From contig NZ_CP036200.1 in NCBI RefSeq assembly GCF_004295345.1, positions 3,907,501 to 3,971,500 on the forward strand: a DNA stretch of 64,000 bases, read 5' to 3'. The stretch's first letter is position 1. The number at the start of each line of letters is the position of its first letter. The notes under the pieces are model-generated. The model saw only the letters and a list, made by a program, of their open reading frames with translations. It had not been told where the DNA came from and ran no database searches. Positions 1 through 10,009 of the stretch are shown here, in pieces. Source of the DNA: Shewanella maritima. Lineage in GTDB: Bacteria; Pseudomonadota; Gammaproteobacteria; Enterobacterales; Shewanellaceae. The position numbers and the translations under genes are program-made.

Positions 1-894
1 GATATGCTGCGTTGGGCGGTGAGCCGCTTTAACGATGCCGAGATTTATTATGGCCATGGCACTGACAACGCATGGGACGAAGCGATTGCTCTAGTATTTC
101 ATGCCTTACATTTACCAGAAGAGATTGGCCAGCAAGTGTTGCTGAGCAACTTAACCAGCAGTGAGAAACACAAAATCGTCGAGTTAATCATTCGTCGAGT
201 ACGCGAACGTTTACCTGTGCCGTACCTAACTAACAAGGCACGTTTTGCTGGTCTTGATTTTTACGTTGATGAGCGTGTGCTAGTGCCAAGATCGCCAATT
301 GCCGAGATGATTAACAACCAGTTCAGCCCTTGGTTATACAACAAGCAAGTTAACCGAGTAATGGACTTATGCACCGGTAGCGGCTGCATTGCAATCGCTT
401 GTGCTTATGCTTTTGAAGGTGCTGAAGTTGATGCGCTAGATATTAGCGAAGATGCGCTGGAAGTGGCTCAGGTGAATATCGAATCGCTTGGAGTGATGGA
501 CAGAGTATTCCCAATCCAGTCTGATATTTTCTCATCTATCCCTAAAGGGCCGCAGTACGATTTAATTGTGTCTAACCCACCTTATGTGGATGAAGAAGAC
601 ATTGGCGATATGCCAGATGAGTACCATCACGAGCCTGAAATTGGTCTAGCGTCTGGTCGTGATGGCTTGGATCTAACCAAACGTATATTAGCTAATGCTG
701 CTGATTACCTAACTGAAGACGGCGTGCTAGTGGTTGAAGTAGGTAATTCTATGGTGCACTTAATGGAGCAATTCGCTGATGTGCCATTCACTTGGGTTGA
801 TTTTGAATTTGGTGGTGACGGTGTGTTTGTATTAACCCGTGATCAATTAGTTGAAAATGAATCACTGTTTGCCATATATAAAGATGGTGAATAG
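1..894 (+). CDS. prmB: PrmB, 50S ribosomal protein L3 N5-glutamine methyltransferase (5'-truncated by window edge)
   Basis: SAM-dependent methyltransferase that modifies a glutamine of ribosomal protein L3 in the cytoplasm. The visible part has the SAM-binding loop (DLCTGSGC, about residues 121-128 from the first Met) and the catalytic NPPY motif (about 191-194) typical of glutamine N5-methyltransferases. The first in-frame Met (base 4) is followed by LRWAVSRF, which in the E. coli protein lies about 17 residues inside, and codon 1 (GAT) is in frame. The real start is therefore upstream of the window. It precedes aroC in the same direction, as in E. coli. PrmC is the alternative, but the LTSSEK and RVLVPRSPI segments fit PrmB. 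Confidence 0.95.
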   Translation, partial: DMLRWAVSRFNDAEIYYGHGTDNAWDEAIALVFHALHLPEEIGQQVLLSNLTSSEKHKIVELIIRRVRERLPVPYLTNKARFAGLDFYVDERVLVPRSPIAEMINNQFSPWLYNKQVNRVMDLCTGSGCIAIACAYAFEGAEVDALDISEDALEVAQVNIESLGVMDRVFPIQSDIFSSIPKGPQYDLIVSNPPYVDEEDIGDMPDEYHHEPEIGLASGRDGLDLTKRILANAADYLTEDGVLVVEVGNSMVHLMEQFADVPFTWVDFEFGGDGVFVLTRDQLVENESLFAIYKDGE

Positions 895-968
895 GTAGTG
901 AATGTTAATGCTGTAATAGTGTAGCATTACACAATCTAACTGAATTACGTAAAAGGGTAGTTGTACGC

Positions 969-2063
969 ATGTCGGGAAATAGTATTGGACAAAACTTTGT
1001 TGTGACCACCTTTGGTGAAAGTCATGGTGTGGCGCTAGGTTGTATTATCGATGGCTGTCCTCCAGGGCTTGAGTTAAGTATTGAGGATATGCAAGTCGAC
1101 CTTGACCGACGTCGCCCTGGTACGTCACGTTATACCACGGCGCGCCGAGAAGCCGACGAAGTGCGAATTTTATCTGGCGTGTTTGAAGGGAAAACGACAG
1201 GTACTTCTATTGGTTTGCTGATCGAAAATACCGATCAGCGCAGCCAGGATTACTCCAATATTAAAGACTTATTCCGTCCAGGACATGCTGACTACACTTA
1301 CCAACAAAAATACGGTATGCGTGATTATCGCGGTGGTGGGCGCTCATCTGCTCGTGAAACAGCGATGCGTGTAGCCGCTGGCGCGGTAGCGAAAAAGTAC
1401 CTAAAAGCGGTGCATGGTATTGAAATCCACGGCTACCTTTCACAACTAGGCCCAATTAGTGCTGAAACAATTGATTTTGATCAGGTGGAGCAAAATCCGT
1501 TTTTCTTCCCTGATGCCAGCAAGCTAGATGCGCTTGATGAATACATGCGTGAGCTTAAAAAGTCAGGTGACTCGGTTGGTGCTAAGGTATCAGTAGTAGC
1601 AACCAATGTACCGGTAGGCCTAGGTGAGCCAGTATTTGATCGCCTCGATGCAGACATTGCCCATGCGTTAATGGGGATTAACGCGGTAAAAGGTGTCGAG
1701 ATTGGCGATGGCTTTGGCGTGGTAACGCAAAAAGGCTCAGAAGGTCGTGATTTAATGTCGCCTGATGGCTTTGAGTCTAACCATGCAGGCGGTGTGTTAG
1801 GTGGCATTTCGTCAGGGCAGCCAGTCGTTGCGCACATGGCTTTAAAGCCAACATCGAGTATTAGCGTGCCAGGGCAAAGTATGACAGTACAAGGTGAGGT
1901 TGCAGATGTGGTGACTAAAGGGCGTCATGACCCTTGTGTTGGCATTCGCGCGGTACCAATTGCTGAAGCCATGTTAGCGATTGTATTGATGGATCACTTG
2001 CTTAGACATCGAGCGCAAAATCAGGACGTTGTATCACCAACTCCTGTGATTGGAATGCGTTAA
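969..2063 (+). CDS. aroC: Chorismate synthase
   Basis: Last step of the shikimate pathway: converts 5-enolpyruvylshikimate 3-phosphate to chorismate using reduced FMN. The 364-aa length is normal. Signature segments are visible: GESHG at residues 16-20, the Arg-rich [10 protein letters not shown] stretch, the central [11 protein letters not shown] motif and the C-terminal [17 protein letters not shown]. The ATG has a weak purine-rich Shine-Dalgarno (AAAAGGG) upstream. The prmB-aroC order matches E. coli. The next gene starts at the base after the stop codon, so the permease downstream is probably co-translated. Confidence 0.98.
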   Translation: MSGNSIGQNFVVTTFGESHGVALGCIIDGCPPGLELSIEDMQVDLDRRRPGTSRYTTARREADEVRILSGVFEGKTTGTSIGLLIENTDQRSQDYSNIKDLFRPGHADYTYQQKYGMRDYRGGGRSSARETAMRVAAGAVAKKYLKAVHGIEIHGYLSQLGPISAETIDFDQVEQNPFFFPDASKLDALDEYMRELKKSGDSVGAKVSVVATNVPVGLGEPVFDRLDADIAHALMGINAVKGVEIGDGFGVVTQKGSEGRDLMSPDGFESNHAGGVLGGISSGQPVVAHMALKPTSSISVPGQSMTVQGEVADVVTKGRHDPCVGIRAVPIAEAMLAIVLMDHLLRHRAQNQDVVSPTPVIGMR

Positions 2064-3254
2064 ATGCCACACAACTTTGGCTCTAAGCACACGTTTACCT
2101 GGCTTAGAGCCTGTTACTTCTTTTTCTTTGCCATCCTAGGCTTGCTCGTCCCGTATCTTGGGGTCTTCTTCGAGTCACGCGGTTTTAACCCGCAGCAAAT
2201 TGGTTTTCTGTTAGCAATTGTATTAGGTACGCGAATTATCGCGCCTAATGTGTGGGCATGGGTTGCCGACAAAACCGGTTATCGAACCGAGCTGATTAAA
2301 CTCGGTGCCATTGGCGCTGCAATTAGCTTCGTTAGTTTTTTCTATCATGGCTCTATGCTGTACCTAGCCCTGAGCTTGGTGATTTACACCTTTTTCTGGA
2401 ACTCGATTTTGGCGCAGCTGGAAGTGGTCACATTAGAGTCATTAGGTGAAAATGCTCATCAATATGGCAAAATCCGTAGCTGGGGCAGTGTTGGTTACAT
2501 CGTATTGGTAATAGCTGCAGGTGCGGCAATTGACCGCTATGGTGCAGAAATTTTGCCAAGCCTAGGTATGGGATTGTTTTTGCTGTTAGCACTGTGCACT
2601 TTACCTTTACCCAAAGCTAATGTTGATGAGGCACAAAAACGCGCCATTACGCCACTTAAGCTTTCAGCCTCAGTATCGCTATTTTTACTGTCAGCTCTGT
2701 TAATGCAAATGAGTGTTGGGCCGTTTTATGGTTTTTTCGTACTTTATCTAAAGCAAGTCGGATACAGCGAAACGCTCGCTGGCGTGTTAGTCGCGTTGGG
2801 GGTACTAGCAGAAATTGGTATATTTATAAAAGCGCCTTGGCTTATTCAAAAGTTCGGCCTAAAGCTGTTGTTGATTATCAGCACCGCGCTCACAGCATTG
2901 CGCTGGCTTGTTTTAGCTTGGTATCCGCAAAATTTATCTTTAGTGTGTTTAAGCCAAGTACTGCACGCATTTACCTTCGGGTTAACCCATGCCGTGTCGA
3001 TTCAGTTTATTTATCAGCAATTCCCCAAAGCCCATCGTAGTCGCGGTCAGGCATTGTATGCGAGCATCAGTTTTGGCGTGGGCGGTGCACTAGGTACTTG
3101 GCTTACTGGGATCATCTGGGGGGATGGTAGTAGCAGTGCTTTAGTGTGGGTTTTTGCGGCAATTTGCGCGATAATCTCGGCGCTGGTTGTACTGGCGATA
3201 AATATGGATAAGCCTCATCAGCATGAGCTAACTCAAAGTCACGCATCTACCTAG
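2064..3254 (+). CDS. MFS transporter of the phenylpropionate permease (HcaT-like) family
   Basis: Inner-membrane permease of 396 aa with about 12 hydrophobic segments, beginning TWLRACYFFFFAILGLLVPYLGVFFESRGFNPQQIG, typical in layout of the MFS_1-like/HcaT group, where helix 1 is followed by a GF.P.QIG loop. The signature KIRSWGSVGYI (about residues 135-145) also fits this group. The ATG directly follows the aroC stop with no gap, indicating co-transcription. The substrate cannot be read from the sequence; the aromatic-acid link is only by family name, although position behind aroC is suggestive. Family assignment is firm, specificity unknown. Confidence 0.8.
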   Translation: MPHNFGSKHTFTWLRACYFFFFAILGLLVPYLGVFFESRGFNPQQIGFLLAIVLGTRIIAPNVWAWVADKTGYRTELIKLGAIGAAISFVSFFYHGSMLYLALSLVIYTFFWNSILAQLEVVTLESLGENAHQYGKIRSWGSVGYIVLVIAAGAAIDRYGAEILPSLGMGLFLLLALCTLPLPKANVDEAQKRAITPLKLSASVSLFLLSALLMQMSVGPFYGFFVLYLKQVGYSETLAGVLVALGVLAEIGIFIKAPWLIQKFGLKLLLIISTALTALRWLVLAWYPQNLSLVCLSQVLHAFTFGLTHAVSIQFIYQQFPKAHRSRGQALYASISFGVGGALGTWLTGIIWGDGSSSALVWVFAAICAIISALVVLAINMDKPHQHELTQSHAST

Positions 3255-3325
3255 CCAAACATATTTGCAAAGGGTATTTAGCATGCTTTGATAGGCTGGA
3301 AATCAGAAACACTCTAAATGAATTT

Positions 3326-3353
3326 AAGTTCAAGGAATTCAAGTTCAAGGAAT
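3326..3353 (+). repeat. Tandem duplication of the Shine-Dalgarno region before the ATP-NAD kinase gene
   Basis: AAGTTCAAGGAAT occurs at 3326-3338 and again at 3341-3353, a 15-bp tandem duplication. Each copy carries an AAGGA Shine-Dalgarno core. Only the second lies at usable distance (about 7 nt) from the GTG start at 3358. Confidence 0.7.
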
Positions 3354-3357
3354 ATAA

Positions 3358-4599
3358 GTGAAGCAATTTCGACTTGGTTTAATCATTAATCCACTTGCTG
3401 GGTTAGGTGGGAGCGTAGCGTTAAAGGGCTCGGATGGCGTTGCTGCCAAAGCTATTGCTAAAGGCGCTGAGCCTAAAGCGCAGTTAAGAATGCAGCAAGC
3501 ACTGAGCGTGATATTGCCTTTTAAGCAATACATTACGATTAAGACTTGTAGCGGTGATATGGGCGAAACGCTTTGTCGGCAAATGGGTTTTAACACTGAA
3601 GTTGTTTATCGCTGCGGCGCTGATGAAAACGTCGAGAATAACTCAAGAGTTAGTATCGCTTCGAGTCCCCTCCAAGAGACTAATGCCCAAGAGACTCACG
3701 CACAAGATACTAAAAATGCCGCGACTGCGATGCTGTCTGAAACCCTCGATTTATTGCTGTTTGCTGGAGGTGATGGCACCGCGCGCGATATCTATGCCGT
3801 TGTTGATGACAAGCTGCCAGTTTTAGGTGTACCCGCTGGTGTGAAAATTCACTCTGGTGTATACGGCATCACTCCAAATGCAGCAGGCACGGTAGTTAAA
3901 ATGCTACTTGAAGGTGAGCTAGTCAGCTTAATGTCTGCTGATGTCATGGATATAGATGAAACCTTATTCAGGCTAGGCGTGGTGAAAGCTAAGCGCTATG
4001 GGGAAATGCAGGTACCTGCTGAGCCAAGATACGTACAAGCTGTCAAAATGGGTGGCAAAGAAAGTGATGAGCTAGTGCTTGCTGATATTGCAGCAGAAGT
4101 CATTGAGCAAATGGATGACGAGCTATTCATTATGGGCTCGGGCAGCACTGTCGAAGCCGTCATGGAAGAGCTTGGGTTAGAGAACACATTACTTGGCGTT
4201 GATGCCGTGCAACACGAGCAACTAGTGGGTCAAGATTTAGATGCCAAAGCGCTACTCGAGCTAGCAGCTAACAATGCTTGTAAATTGGTGATCACCTTAA
4301 TTGGTGGCCAAGGGCACATATTAGGCCGCGGTAACCAGCAATTGTCTCCTGCATTGATTAAACAGTTAGGAAAAGACAATATTTTATTGGTTGCCACAAA
4401 AACTAAGTTAAAAGCCCTTGAAGGTCGGCCACTAATTGTGGATAGTGGCGACCCTGAATTAGATAAAGCCTTAACTGGCTACTTTAAGGTCATTACTGGG
4501 TATCGAGATTATGTTATGTATCCAGTAGCCAACCCAGATCTTGTGGATGCAGATGTAGCTGCACCTCTACCAAGCGAAGAATTAAGTAAAGCGGAGTAA
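3358..4599 (+). CDS. Predicted ATP-NAD kinase family protein (COG3199 type)
   Basis: A 413-aa cytoplasmic protein of the ATP-NAD/AcoX kinase superfamily. The N-terminal GLIINPLAGLGG stretch and the diagnostic GGDGT motif (residues 137-141, in FAGGDGTARDI) mark the diacylglycerol/NAD-kinase fold. The start is GTG, chosen because AAGGA stands about 7 nt upstream. Between the N-terminal part and GGDGT (about residues 103-122) lies a low-complexity run rich in Ala, Gln, Glu and Thr (QETNAQETHAQDT) that looks like an expanded linker. It is followed after 3 nt by yfcL, so the two are probably an operon. The true substrate is not established: classical NAD kinase is a different subfamily. Confidence 0.8.
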   Translation: MKQFRLGLIINPLAGLGGSVALKGSDGVAAKAIAKGAEPKAQLRMQQALSVILPFKQYITIKTCSGDMGETLCRQMGFNTEVVYRCGADENVENNSRVSIASSPLQETNAQETHAQDTKNAATAMLSETLDLLLFAGGDGTARDIYAVVDDKLPVLGVPAGVKIHSGVYGITPNAAGTVVKMLLEGELVSLMSADVMDIDETLFRLGVVKAKRYGEMQVPAEPRYVQAVKMGGKESDELVLADIAAEVIEQMDDELFIMGSGSTVEAVMEELGLENTLLGVDAVQHEQLVGQDLDAKALLELAANNACKLVITLIGGQGHILGRGNQQLSPALIKQLGKDNILLVATKTKLKALEGRPLIVDSGDPELDKALTGYFKVITGYRDYVMYPVANPDLVDADVAAPLPSEELSKAE

Positions 4600-4602
4600 A
4601 GC

Positions 4603-4878
4603 ATGTTAGAAAAAATTGATGCAACAGTAGAAAGCTGGATTGAAGAGGCTGTTGCCCATGGTGATGATGATGCTTTATTTGCCAGTGGCTACCTGCAAGG
4701 ACACATTGCTGTTGTGTTGTCGGAATTAGAAGCGCAGGAGCAACAAGACCTAGCTGCATTAGATGCAAAGATGGTTGATTGTTTGGCGCTTGCTGATGAT
4801 GAGCTTAATCAATCCGATTACGCGCTGATTGACAACGCTTGGCAGCAATTACGAGAGCGTATTGTCGCTGCAATTTAA
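4603..4878 (+). CDS. yfcL: YfcL family protein
   Basis: A 91-aa acidic protein matching the E. coli YfcL pattern, notably D-D-ALFASGYLQGHIAVVLSELE near residues 22-45, where E. coli has a near-identical DELFASGYLRGH segment. No catalytic motif or membrane segment is visible, and function is unknown. It starts 3 nt after the kinase stop and is followed by a hairpin at 4914-4950, so it is the last gene of this unit. In E. coli yfcL also lies close to prmB-aroC, which supports the assignment. Confidence 0.85.
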   Translation: MLEKIDATVESWIEEAVAHGDDDALFASGYLQGHIAVVLSELEAQEQQDLAALDAKMVDCLALADDELNQSDYALIDNAWQQLRERIVAAI

Positions 4879-4913
4879 AAATTAATTTCGGCATTTAACG
4901 TTTAAATTTTATC

Positions 4914-4950
4914 AAACCCTAATGAGTCGCTTAAAAACTCATTGGGGTTT
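4914..4950 (+). terminator. Stem-loop after yfcL, probable terminator
   Basis: AAACCCTAATGAGT and ACTCATTGGGGTTT form a 14-bp stem with one G-U pair around a 9-nt loop. The downstream tract (GTTACTTT) is only moderately T-rich, so termination strength is uncertain. Confidence 0.65.
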
Positions 4951-4973
4951 GTTACTTTACAGGGCATAGTGCG

Positions 4974-5498
4974 ATGAAAAATCAGGTCTCAATTGGACTG
5001 ATCAACCCAAAAACACCAACTAACGTAAATGGCGTGATGCGCGCTTGTGGTTGTTATCAAGCATCTCAGGTGTTTTATACCGGTAATCGTTATGATTATG
5101 CCAAACGGGCAGAACGTCAGTTTGAAGTTGACACTCAAAATGTTGCGGCTAAGATCCCACTCACTCGCGTTGAAGAATTACTTGAATCTGTGCCTGAACA
5201 AGCAAAGATTGTTTGCGTTGATCTTGTTGTTGGCGCCACGCCACTACCTGAGTTCACTCACCCTGAAAATGCCTTTTATATCTTCGGCCCAGAAGATGGC
5301 ACCATTCCTCAGCAAATAATCGATGCAGCAGACGAAGTGGTTTATGTGCCAACTGTTGGTTGCATGAATCTTGCCGCAAGTGCCAATGTGCTGCTTTATG
5401 ATCGCTTAGCTAAATCTTCAGTGACCGCTGATGATGAGCTGATTAAACAAAGCCGAGATACTAATAATCGCACAAGAGTAAAGCACTGGCTTAAGTAG
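4974..5498 (+). CDS. TrmH-family (SpoU) RNA methyltransferase
   Basis: A 174-aa SPOUT-fold enzyme that probably 2'-O-methylates RNA. Visible motifs are the N-terminal asparagine region (NVNGVMRACGCY), the SAM-binding FGPEDGTIP segment (about residues 102-110) and the motif-3 stretch CMNLAASANVLLYDR that builds the trefoil knot. The size is that of the small single-domain group (TrmL/YibK-like), but the sequence is not close enough to name it TrmL. It stands alone between a hairpin upstream and the convergent tRNA cluster downstream. Methyltransferase family is secure; the RNA target is unknown. Confidence 0.85.
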   Translation: MKNQVSIGLINPKTPTNVNGVMRACGCYQASQVFYTGNRYDYAKRAERQFEVDTQNVAAKIPLTRVEELLESVPEQAKIVCVDLVVGATPLPEFTHPENAFYIFGPEDGTIPQQIIDAADEVVYVPTVGCMNLAASANVLLYDRLAKSSVTADDELIKQSRDTNNRTRVKHWLK

Positions 5499-5622
5499 TC
5501 TTGGGGAAATGTCTTAACCCAAATGAAGGTGTTTATAAGGTTTTCCCGTAAGAAGATACTTAGCTGACATATCAAATAGCATTGGGTTTTATGTGACAGC
5601 TATAGTGTTTATTAAAACTAAG

Positions 5623-5712
5623 AGGGAGTTAGAGGTGGATTTGAACCGACGACCTTCGCCCGGTGTTTATAAGAGCTGAGCCCGACGAGCTACCAAGGTG
5701 ATTCATCACATA
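5623..5712 (-). pseudogene. Decayed initiator-tRNA copy 1 (distal)
   Basis: Minus-strand remnant of tRNA-fMet. The T arm and part of the D arm (TGGTAGCTCGTCGGGCTCA) remain. The anticodon arm carries a 13-nt insertion identical to that of the second decayed copy, the 5' acceptor half is replaced by TATGTGA, and the 3' acceptor/CCA end is lost. It is offset 164 bp from copy 2, and the following 60-70 bp are also duplicated. It lies farthest from the promoter. Confidence 0.8.
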
Positions 5713-5786
5713 ACAGTTAAAGTACGTTTGATATTTAAGCCTGGGATTTTAATTAGAAAATAATAGGTAAATCTAAGAGGGAAAAT

Positions 5787-5876
5787 TGGTTGTGGGAGCC
5801 GGATTTGAACCGACGACCTTCGCCCGGTGTTTATAAGAGCTGAGCCCGACGAGCTACCAAGGTGATTCATCACATA
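5787..5876 (-). pseudogene. Decayed initiator-tRNA copy 2
   Basis: A 90-nt minus-strand sequence colinear with the three intact 77-nt tRNA-fMet genes. It keeps the T arm and CCA end, but has a 13-nt insertion in the anticodon loop that removes the CAT anticodon arm. The acceptor 5' strand is TATGTGA in place of CGCGGGA; it could still form 5 of 7 acceptor pairs with the altered 3' strand, but the D stem is broken. Not expected to be a working tRNA. Confidence 0.85.
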
Positions 5877-5951
5877 ACAGCTAAAGTACGTTTGATATTT
5901 AAGCCTGGGATTTTTATTTAAAAAATAATAGGTAAATCTAAGAAGGGGAAT

Positions 5952-6028
<77 letters not shown>

Positions 6029-6067
6029 TCCGAATGCTAAACTGTTTTGATTCTATTTAGAAAGAAT

Positions 6068-6144
<77 letters not shown>

Positions 6145-6205
6145 TCCGGATGCTAAATTGTTTTAATTCTATTTAGGCAAGAATGCTACGAACATACCAA
6201 AAAAT

Positions 6206-6282
<77 letters not shown>

Positions 6283-6348
6283 TCCGTATTGTTGTCTTCA
6301 AAGTTCACACTCTCTAGTCGATATGTGCTGTCCTTCAAAGCGGGGCGA

Positions 6349-6377
6349 ACTATAACGATACCTCAGAACCTTTGCAA
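6349..6377 (-). promoter_or_regulatory. Sigma-70 promoter of the initiator-tRNA cluster
   Basis: On the minus strand TTGCAA (6377-6372) and TATAGT (6354-6349) are separated by exactly 17 bp. They are followed by a GC-rich discriminator (TCGCCCCGC), as in stringently controlled stable-RNA promoters. Position and strand fit the three tRNA genes. Confidence 0.8.
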
Positions 6378-6584
6378 GCGATAAATCATAAAAGTGTCAC
6401 CGTTTGCTGTGAAAATGTACGGTTTTGCGATTATTTATCCAACTTGATTGATTTGTCAGCGAGTTATTGTCGTTTCTGCAAATAGATAGGCTTTTACCCT
6501 AATCAAAGCAGATAAGTCATTGGGTATAAGTCGCCTAGCAGGTATAATGTCCGACTGAATTTTGAGAAGGCGATTGATAGATAC

Positions 6585-8720
6585 ATGTTTAATTTTTTTG
6601 CTGCAGCCCCAAAAGGGTTTGAATACAGTCTGGCTAATGAGCTTAAAGGATTTGGAGCAGAACAAGTCAAGGAGAGTGTGGCAGGGGTGTACTTTTCGGC
6701 TCCGCTAGAGCTGGCATACCGCATTACCATGTGGACTCGCCTCGCTAGCCGTATTGTATTGGTTATCTACAAAGGCCCATGTGACTCGCCTGAGCAATTG
6801 TATAACGCTGCATATTGTATTGACTGGCCGTCGCACTTCTCTAATCGCAGCACATTTAGTATTGATTTCCACGGCACGGGTGGCTTCATCAATAACACTC
6901 AGTTTGGCGCGCTTAAAATTAAAGACGCCATTGTAGACCGTTTCCGTGATGATGGTGAGTCGCGCCCAGATGTGTCGCGAGTCAATCCCGATATTCGTAT
7001 CGATTCACACTACCGTAATGGCCAAATTACCATTGCTATCAACTTCTCAGGCTCAGCGCTGCACCAACGTGGTTACCGTTCAACTACTGGTGAAGCGCCG
7101 CTTAAAGAAAATTTAGCTGCCAACATGCTCGCGCGCTGTGGTTGGCAAAATGAGCCAACTACCTTGTTAGACCCATTTTGTGGTAGTGGTACGGTATTGA
7201 TTGAAGCGGCACTGATTGCCGCAGATATTGCTCCTGGTTTGCAGCGTCAACGTTTCGGTTTTGAGCACTGGCGCAGCCACAACAAAGCTGTGTGGCAAGA
7301 GGTGGTTGAAGAGGCAAAAGCACGCGCATCGTTAGGTAAAACTCGCTGCGAAGTTAAGTTCTACGGCTCAGACATCGACTCTCGCTTAGTTGCGCTGGCT
7401 AAACGCAATGCGCAAAATGCAGGTGTGGCCGACCTTATTGAGTTTAATGTTGCGAACGCGCTGAATGTGGCTCCGCCAGCTGCCGAGGGCTTTTTAATCT
7501 CTAACCCTCCTTACGGTGAGCGTTTAGGTAATATCTCAGAGCTACTGCAGCTTTACTATCAGCTTGGCGACAAGTTTAAGAAGGAGTTTGGTGGCTGGAA
7601 GGTTGCCATGCTTTGTAGCGATATTGAGTTACTTTCTTCGCTAAAGCTAAAAGCTGACAAGCAAATGAAGATGTTTAATGGTGCGTTAGAATGTGCCTTT
7701 AACCTTTATACTTTACATGCGAAAAGCACCCGTCGCAGTGCGCCAGAGTTACCCGAAGGTGTCGATGTGGCAGATATCGCCCCAGCATTCGCCAATCGCA
7801 TTAAAAAGAACATGAAGCAGCTGACTAAGTGGGCTAAGCGCGAGAATATTGATAGCTTCAGAATTTATGACGCCGACCTGCCTGAATACAATGTCGCTAT
7901 CGATAAGTATGTCGATTATGTCGTGATCCAGGAATATGCTGCGCCGTCATCTATTCCAGAAGCGGTAACAAAGAGGCGTATTAGTGATGTGCTTTTAGCG
8001 CTACCACATGCCTTGGGTATTAACCCTGACAATATCACGTTGAAAACCCGTGAGCGCCAAAAGGGTACGAATCAGTATGAAAAGCTAGACTCACAAAAGC
8101 TTGAGGTGATCACCCAAGAATACAATGCGCGCTTTAAGCTTAATTTGACCGGTTACCTTGATACAGGTTTGTTCCTCGACCACCGTGTCACCCGTAAATT
8201 AGTCGGTGAGAAGTCTCAGGGCAAGCGCGTACTTAACTTGTTCTCGTATACAGGCTCAGCGTCAGTGCATGCAGCGTTGGGCGGCGCATCGTCAATCACT
8301 ACGGTCGATATGTCTAATACTTACCTGAACTGGGCAAAAGAGAATTTTGCACTCAATGGATTAAACGATCGAAAGTTCCAATTTGTGCAAGCCGATTGCC
8401 TGCAATGGATTAAAGATAATGATCACCAAGCGTTTGATTTGATCTTTATCGACCCGCCAACCTTTTCAAACTCTAAACGTATGGAAGACAGTTGGGACGT
8501 ACAACGTGACCACTTGGCCATGCTGACTGACTTGGTCAAACTGATGGCGCCAAATGGTGAGGTTATTTTCTCTAACAACAAGCGTAAATTTAAGATGGAT
8601 ATTGATGGCTTGAATGCCATTGGTATTGACGTAAAGAACATCGATAGTCAGTGTTTGCCGCAAGACTTTAAGCGTAACCCACAGATCCATAATGTGTGGC
8701 GTTTGACTCACGCAAAGTAG
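6585..8720 (+). CDS. rlmL: RlmKL, bifunctional 23S rRNA m2G2445 / m7G2069 methyltransferase
   Basis: A 711-aa fusion of two methyltransferases, close to the 702 aa of E. coli RlmKL. An N-terminal THUMP region (about 1-160) precedes the RlmL methylase, with its SAM loop DPFCGSGT (about 196-203) and catalytic NPPYGER (about 307-313). The C-terminal RlmK part has a second SAM fold ([18 protein letters not shown]) and [10 protein letters not shown] (about 623-632). Together they modify G2445 and G2069 of 23S rRNA near helix 74. The ATG is supported by similarity of the first residues to E. coli. It is transcribed away from the tRNA cluster. Confidence 0.97.
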   Translation: MFNFFAAAPKGFEYSLANELKGFGAEQVKESVAGVYFSAPLELAYRITMWTRLASRIVLVIYKGPCDSPEQLYNAAYCIDWPSHFSNRSTFSIDFHGTGGFINNTQFGALKIKDAIVDRFRDDGESRPDVSRVNPDIRIDSHYRNGQITIAINFSGSALHQRGYRSTTGEAPLKENLAANMLARCGWQNEPTTLLDPFCGSGTVLIEAALIAADIAPGLQRQRFGFEHWRSHNKAVWQEVVEEAKARASLGKTRCEVKFYGSDIDSRLVALAKRNAQNAGVADLIEFNVANALNVAPPAAEGFLISNPPYGERLGNISELLQLYYQLGDKFKKEFGGWKVAMLCSDIELLSSLKLKADKQMKMFNGALECAFNLYTLHAKSTRRSAPELPEGVDVADIAPAFANRIKKNMKQLTKWAKRENIDSFRIYDADLPEYNVAIDKYVDYVVIQEYAAPSSIPEAVTKRRISDVLLALPHALGINPDNITLKTRERQKGTNQYEKLDSQKLEVITQEYNARFKLNLTGYLDTGLFLDHRVTRKLVGEKSQGKRVLNLFSYTGSASVHAALGGASSITTVDMSNTYLNWAKENFALNGLNDRKFQFVQADCLQWIKDNDHQAFDLIFIDPPTFSNSKRMEDSWDVQRDHLAMLTDLVKLMAPNGEVIFSNNKRKFKMDIDGLNAIGIDVKNIDSQCLPQDFKRNPQIHNVWRLTHAK

Positions 8721-8838
8721 TTTGAATAGAAGTAGCTTGAACAGAAATAACTTAAACACTAGTGGCTAGCCGCTTGAGCAAGATAGTCAACGCGCTAGCC
8801 TAGAAAACACAACGCAAAATAATAACAAGACAAGGTCA

Positions 8839-9087
8839 ATGAATAACAACAGGTTTCGCCTTTATCACACCGATGGCTGCCACTTGTGCGAGCTTGCTCA
8901 AGCACTTATAGAGCAAGCACTACTTGAAGGTGCACAGGTTTCGTATCAGCTTATTGATATTTGTGACCAGCAAACTTTAGCCGATAAATATGGCACAAGT
9001 ATCCCAGTATTTAGTGATGGCCAACGCGATCTAAATTGGCCTTTTGACCTTGAGCAGTTACAACAATTTATAGGGAGCTCAGTTTGA
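8839..9087 (+). CDS. Glutaredoxin-like protein (DUF836 family)
   Basis: An 82-aa thioredoxin-fold protein with a CxxC redox site, CHLC at residues 14-17, preceded by a beta strand (FRLYHTDG), as in the short glutaredoxin-like DUF836 group. The cis-Pro region is present as TSIPVF (about 54-59). It would act as a small cytoplasmic thiol-disulfide protein; partner unknown. Its TGA stop overlaps the TTG start of uup, indicating translational coupling. Confidence 0.85.
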   Translation: MNNNRFRLYHTDGCHLCELAQALIEQALLEGAQVSYQLIDICDQQTLADKYGTSIPVFSDGQRDLNWPFDLEQLQQFIGSSV

Positions 9088-9947
9088 GTCTAGTTCGAAT
9101 TAATAATGGCTCGCTGGCCTATGGTTATACTCCACTGCTGCAAAATGCCGATTTCACCATTGAAGAGGGTGAGCGAGTCTGTATTGTCGGCCGTAACGGA
9201 GCGGGTAAATCTAGTTTAATGAAAGTGCTTGCCGGTGACATTAAGCTTGATGATGGCGAGTTCAATATTGCTAACGACATTGCAGTTAGTCGTTTGCAGC
9301 AAGACCCACCTAAAGCCGAGCAAGGCACTGTGTATTCGTTTATTGCAGGTGGCTTGCAAGAAATCGGCGAGATGCTTGAGCGTTATCACGAGTTATCTGT
9401 TGCTGTGGCGGATGCTGCGCCTGAGCAGATGGATAAAATGCTTAAGCAAATGCAGCAGCTGCAAGAAACTCTTGATCACAACAATGGTTGGCAGCTTGAT
9501 ACCCGCATTAATCAAAACAGTAAACGTTTAGGCCTCGACCCAGACAAATCTTTGTCAGAACTCTCTGGCGGTTGGCAACGCAAGGTCGCACTTGCTCGCG
9601 CTTTGGTGAGCGAGCCTGATTTGTTATTGCTCGATGAGCCAACTAACCACTTAGATATCGACACCATTGAATGGCTAGAGCAGTTTTTACTGAGCTACAA
9701 AGGTGCGATTGTGTTTGTTAGCCATGACCGCGGTTTTATTCAACGCATGGCAACGCGCATCGTTGATTTAGATCGCGGCGTGGTGACCTCTTGGCCCGGC
9801 AGCTACAAAGCTTATCTTGAAGGTAAAGCTGAGTGGCTGCGAGTCGAGGCTGAGCAAAATGCCCATTTTGATAAAAAGTTGGCTGAAGAAGAAGCTTGGA
9901 TCCGTCAAGGCATTAAAGCTCGCCGCACCCGTAATGAGGGCGGGTAA
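9084..9947 (+). CDS. uup: Uup ABC-F ATPase, N-terminal half (frameshifted gene)
   Basis: First half of Uup, a soluble ABC-F ATPase with DNA/ribosome-associated roles. Walker A GRNGAGKS is at residues 36-43; the signature LSGGWQRK and Walker B LLLLDEPTNHLD follow. The start is TTG overlapping the previous stop (TTGA), with AGGGAG upstream and MSLVRI matching the family start. The reading frame ends just after ARRTRNEGG. Related proteins continue RTRNEGRVRALKA, and those residues are encoded here in the -1 frame from base 9941 onward. One base is therefore missing near 9938-9941. The second half is intact, so this is a recent lesion or a sequence error. Confidence 0.9.
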   Translation: MSLVRINNGSLAYGYTPLLQNADFTIEEGERVCIVGRNGAGKSSLMKVLAGDIKLDDGEFNIANDIAVSRLQQDPPKAEQGTVYSFIAGGLQEIGEMLERYHELSVAVADAAPEQMDKMLKQMQQLQETLDHNNGWQLDTRINQNSKRLGLDPDKSLSELSGGWQRKVALARALVSEPDLLLLDEPTNHLDIDTIEWLEQFLLSYKGAIVFVSHDRGFIQRMATRIVDLDRGVVTSWPGSYKAYLEGKAEWLRVEAEQNAHFDKKLAEEEAWIRQGIKARRTRNEGG

Positions 9948-10009
9948 GGGCACTTAAGGCATTAAGGGTTGAGCGTAAAGCTCGTCTTGAGCGTCAAGGT
10001 AACGCAAAA

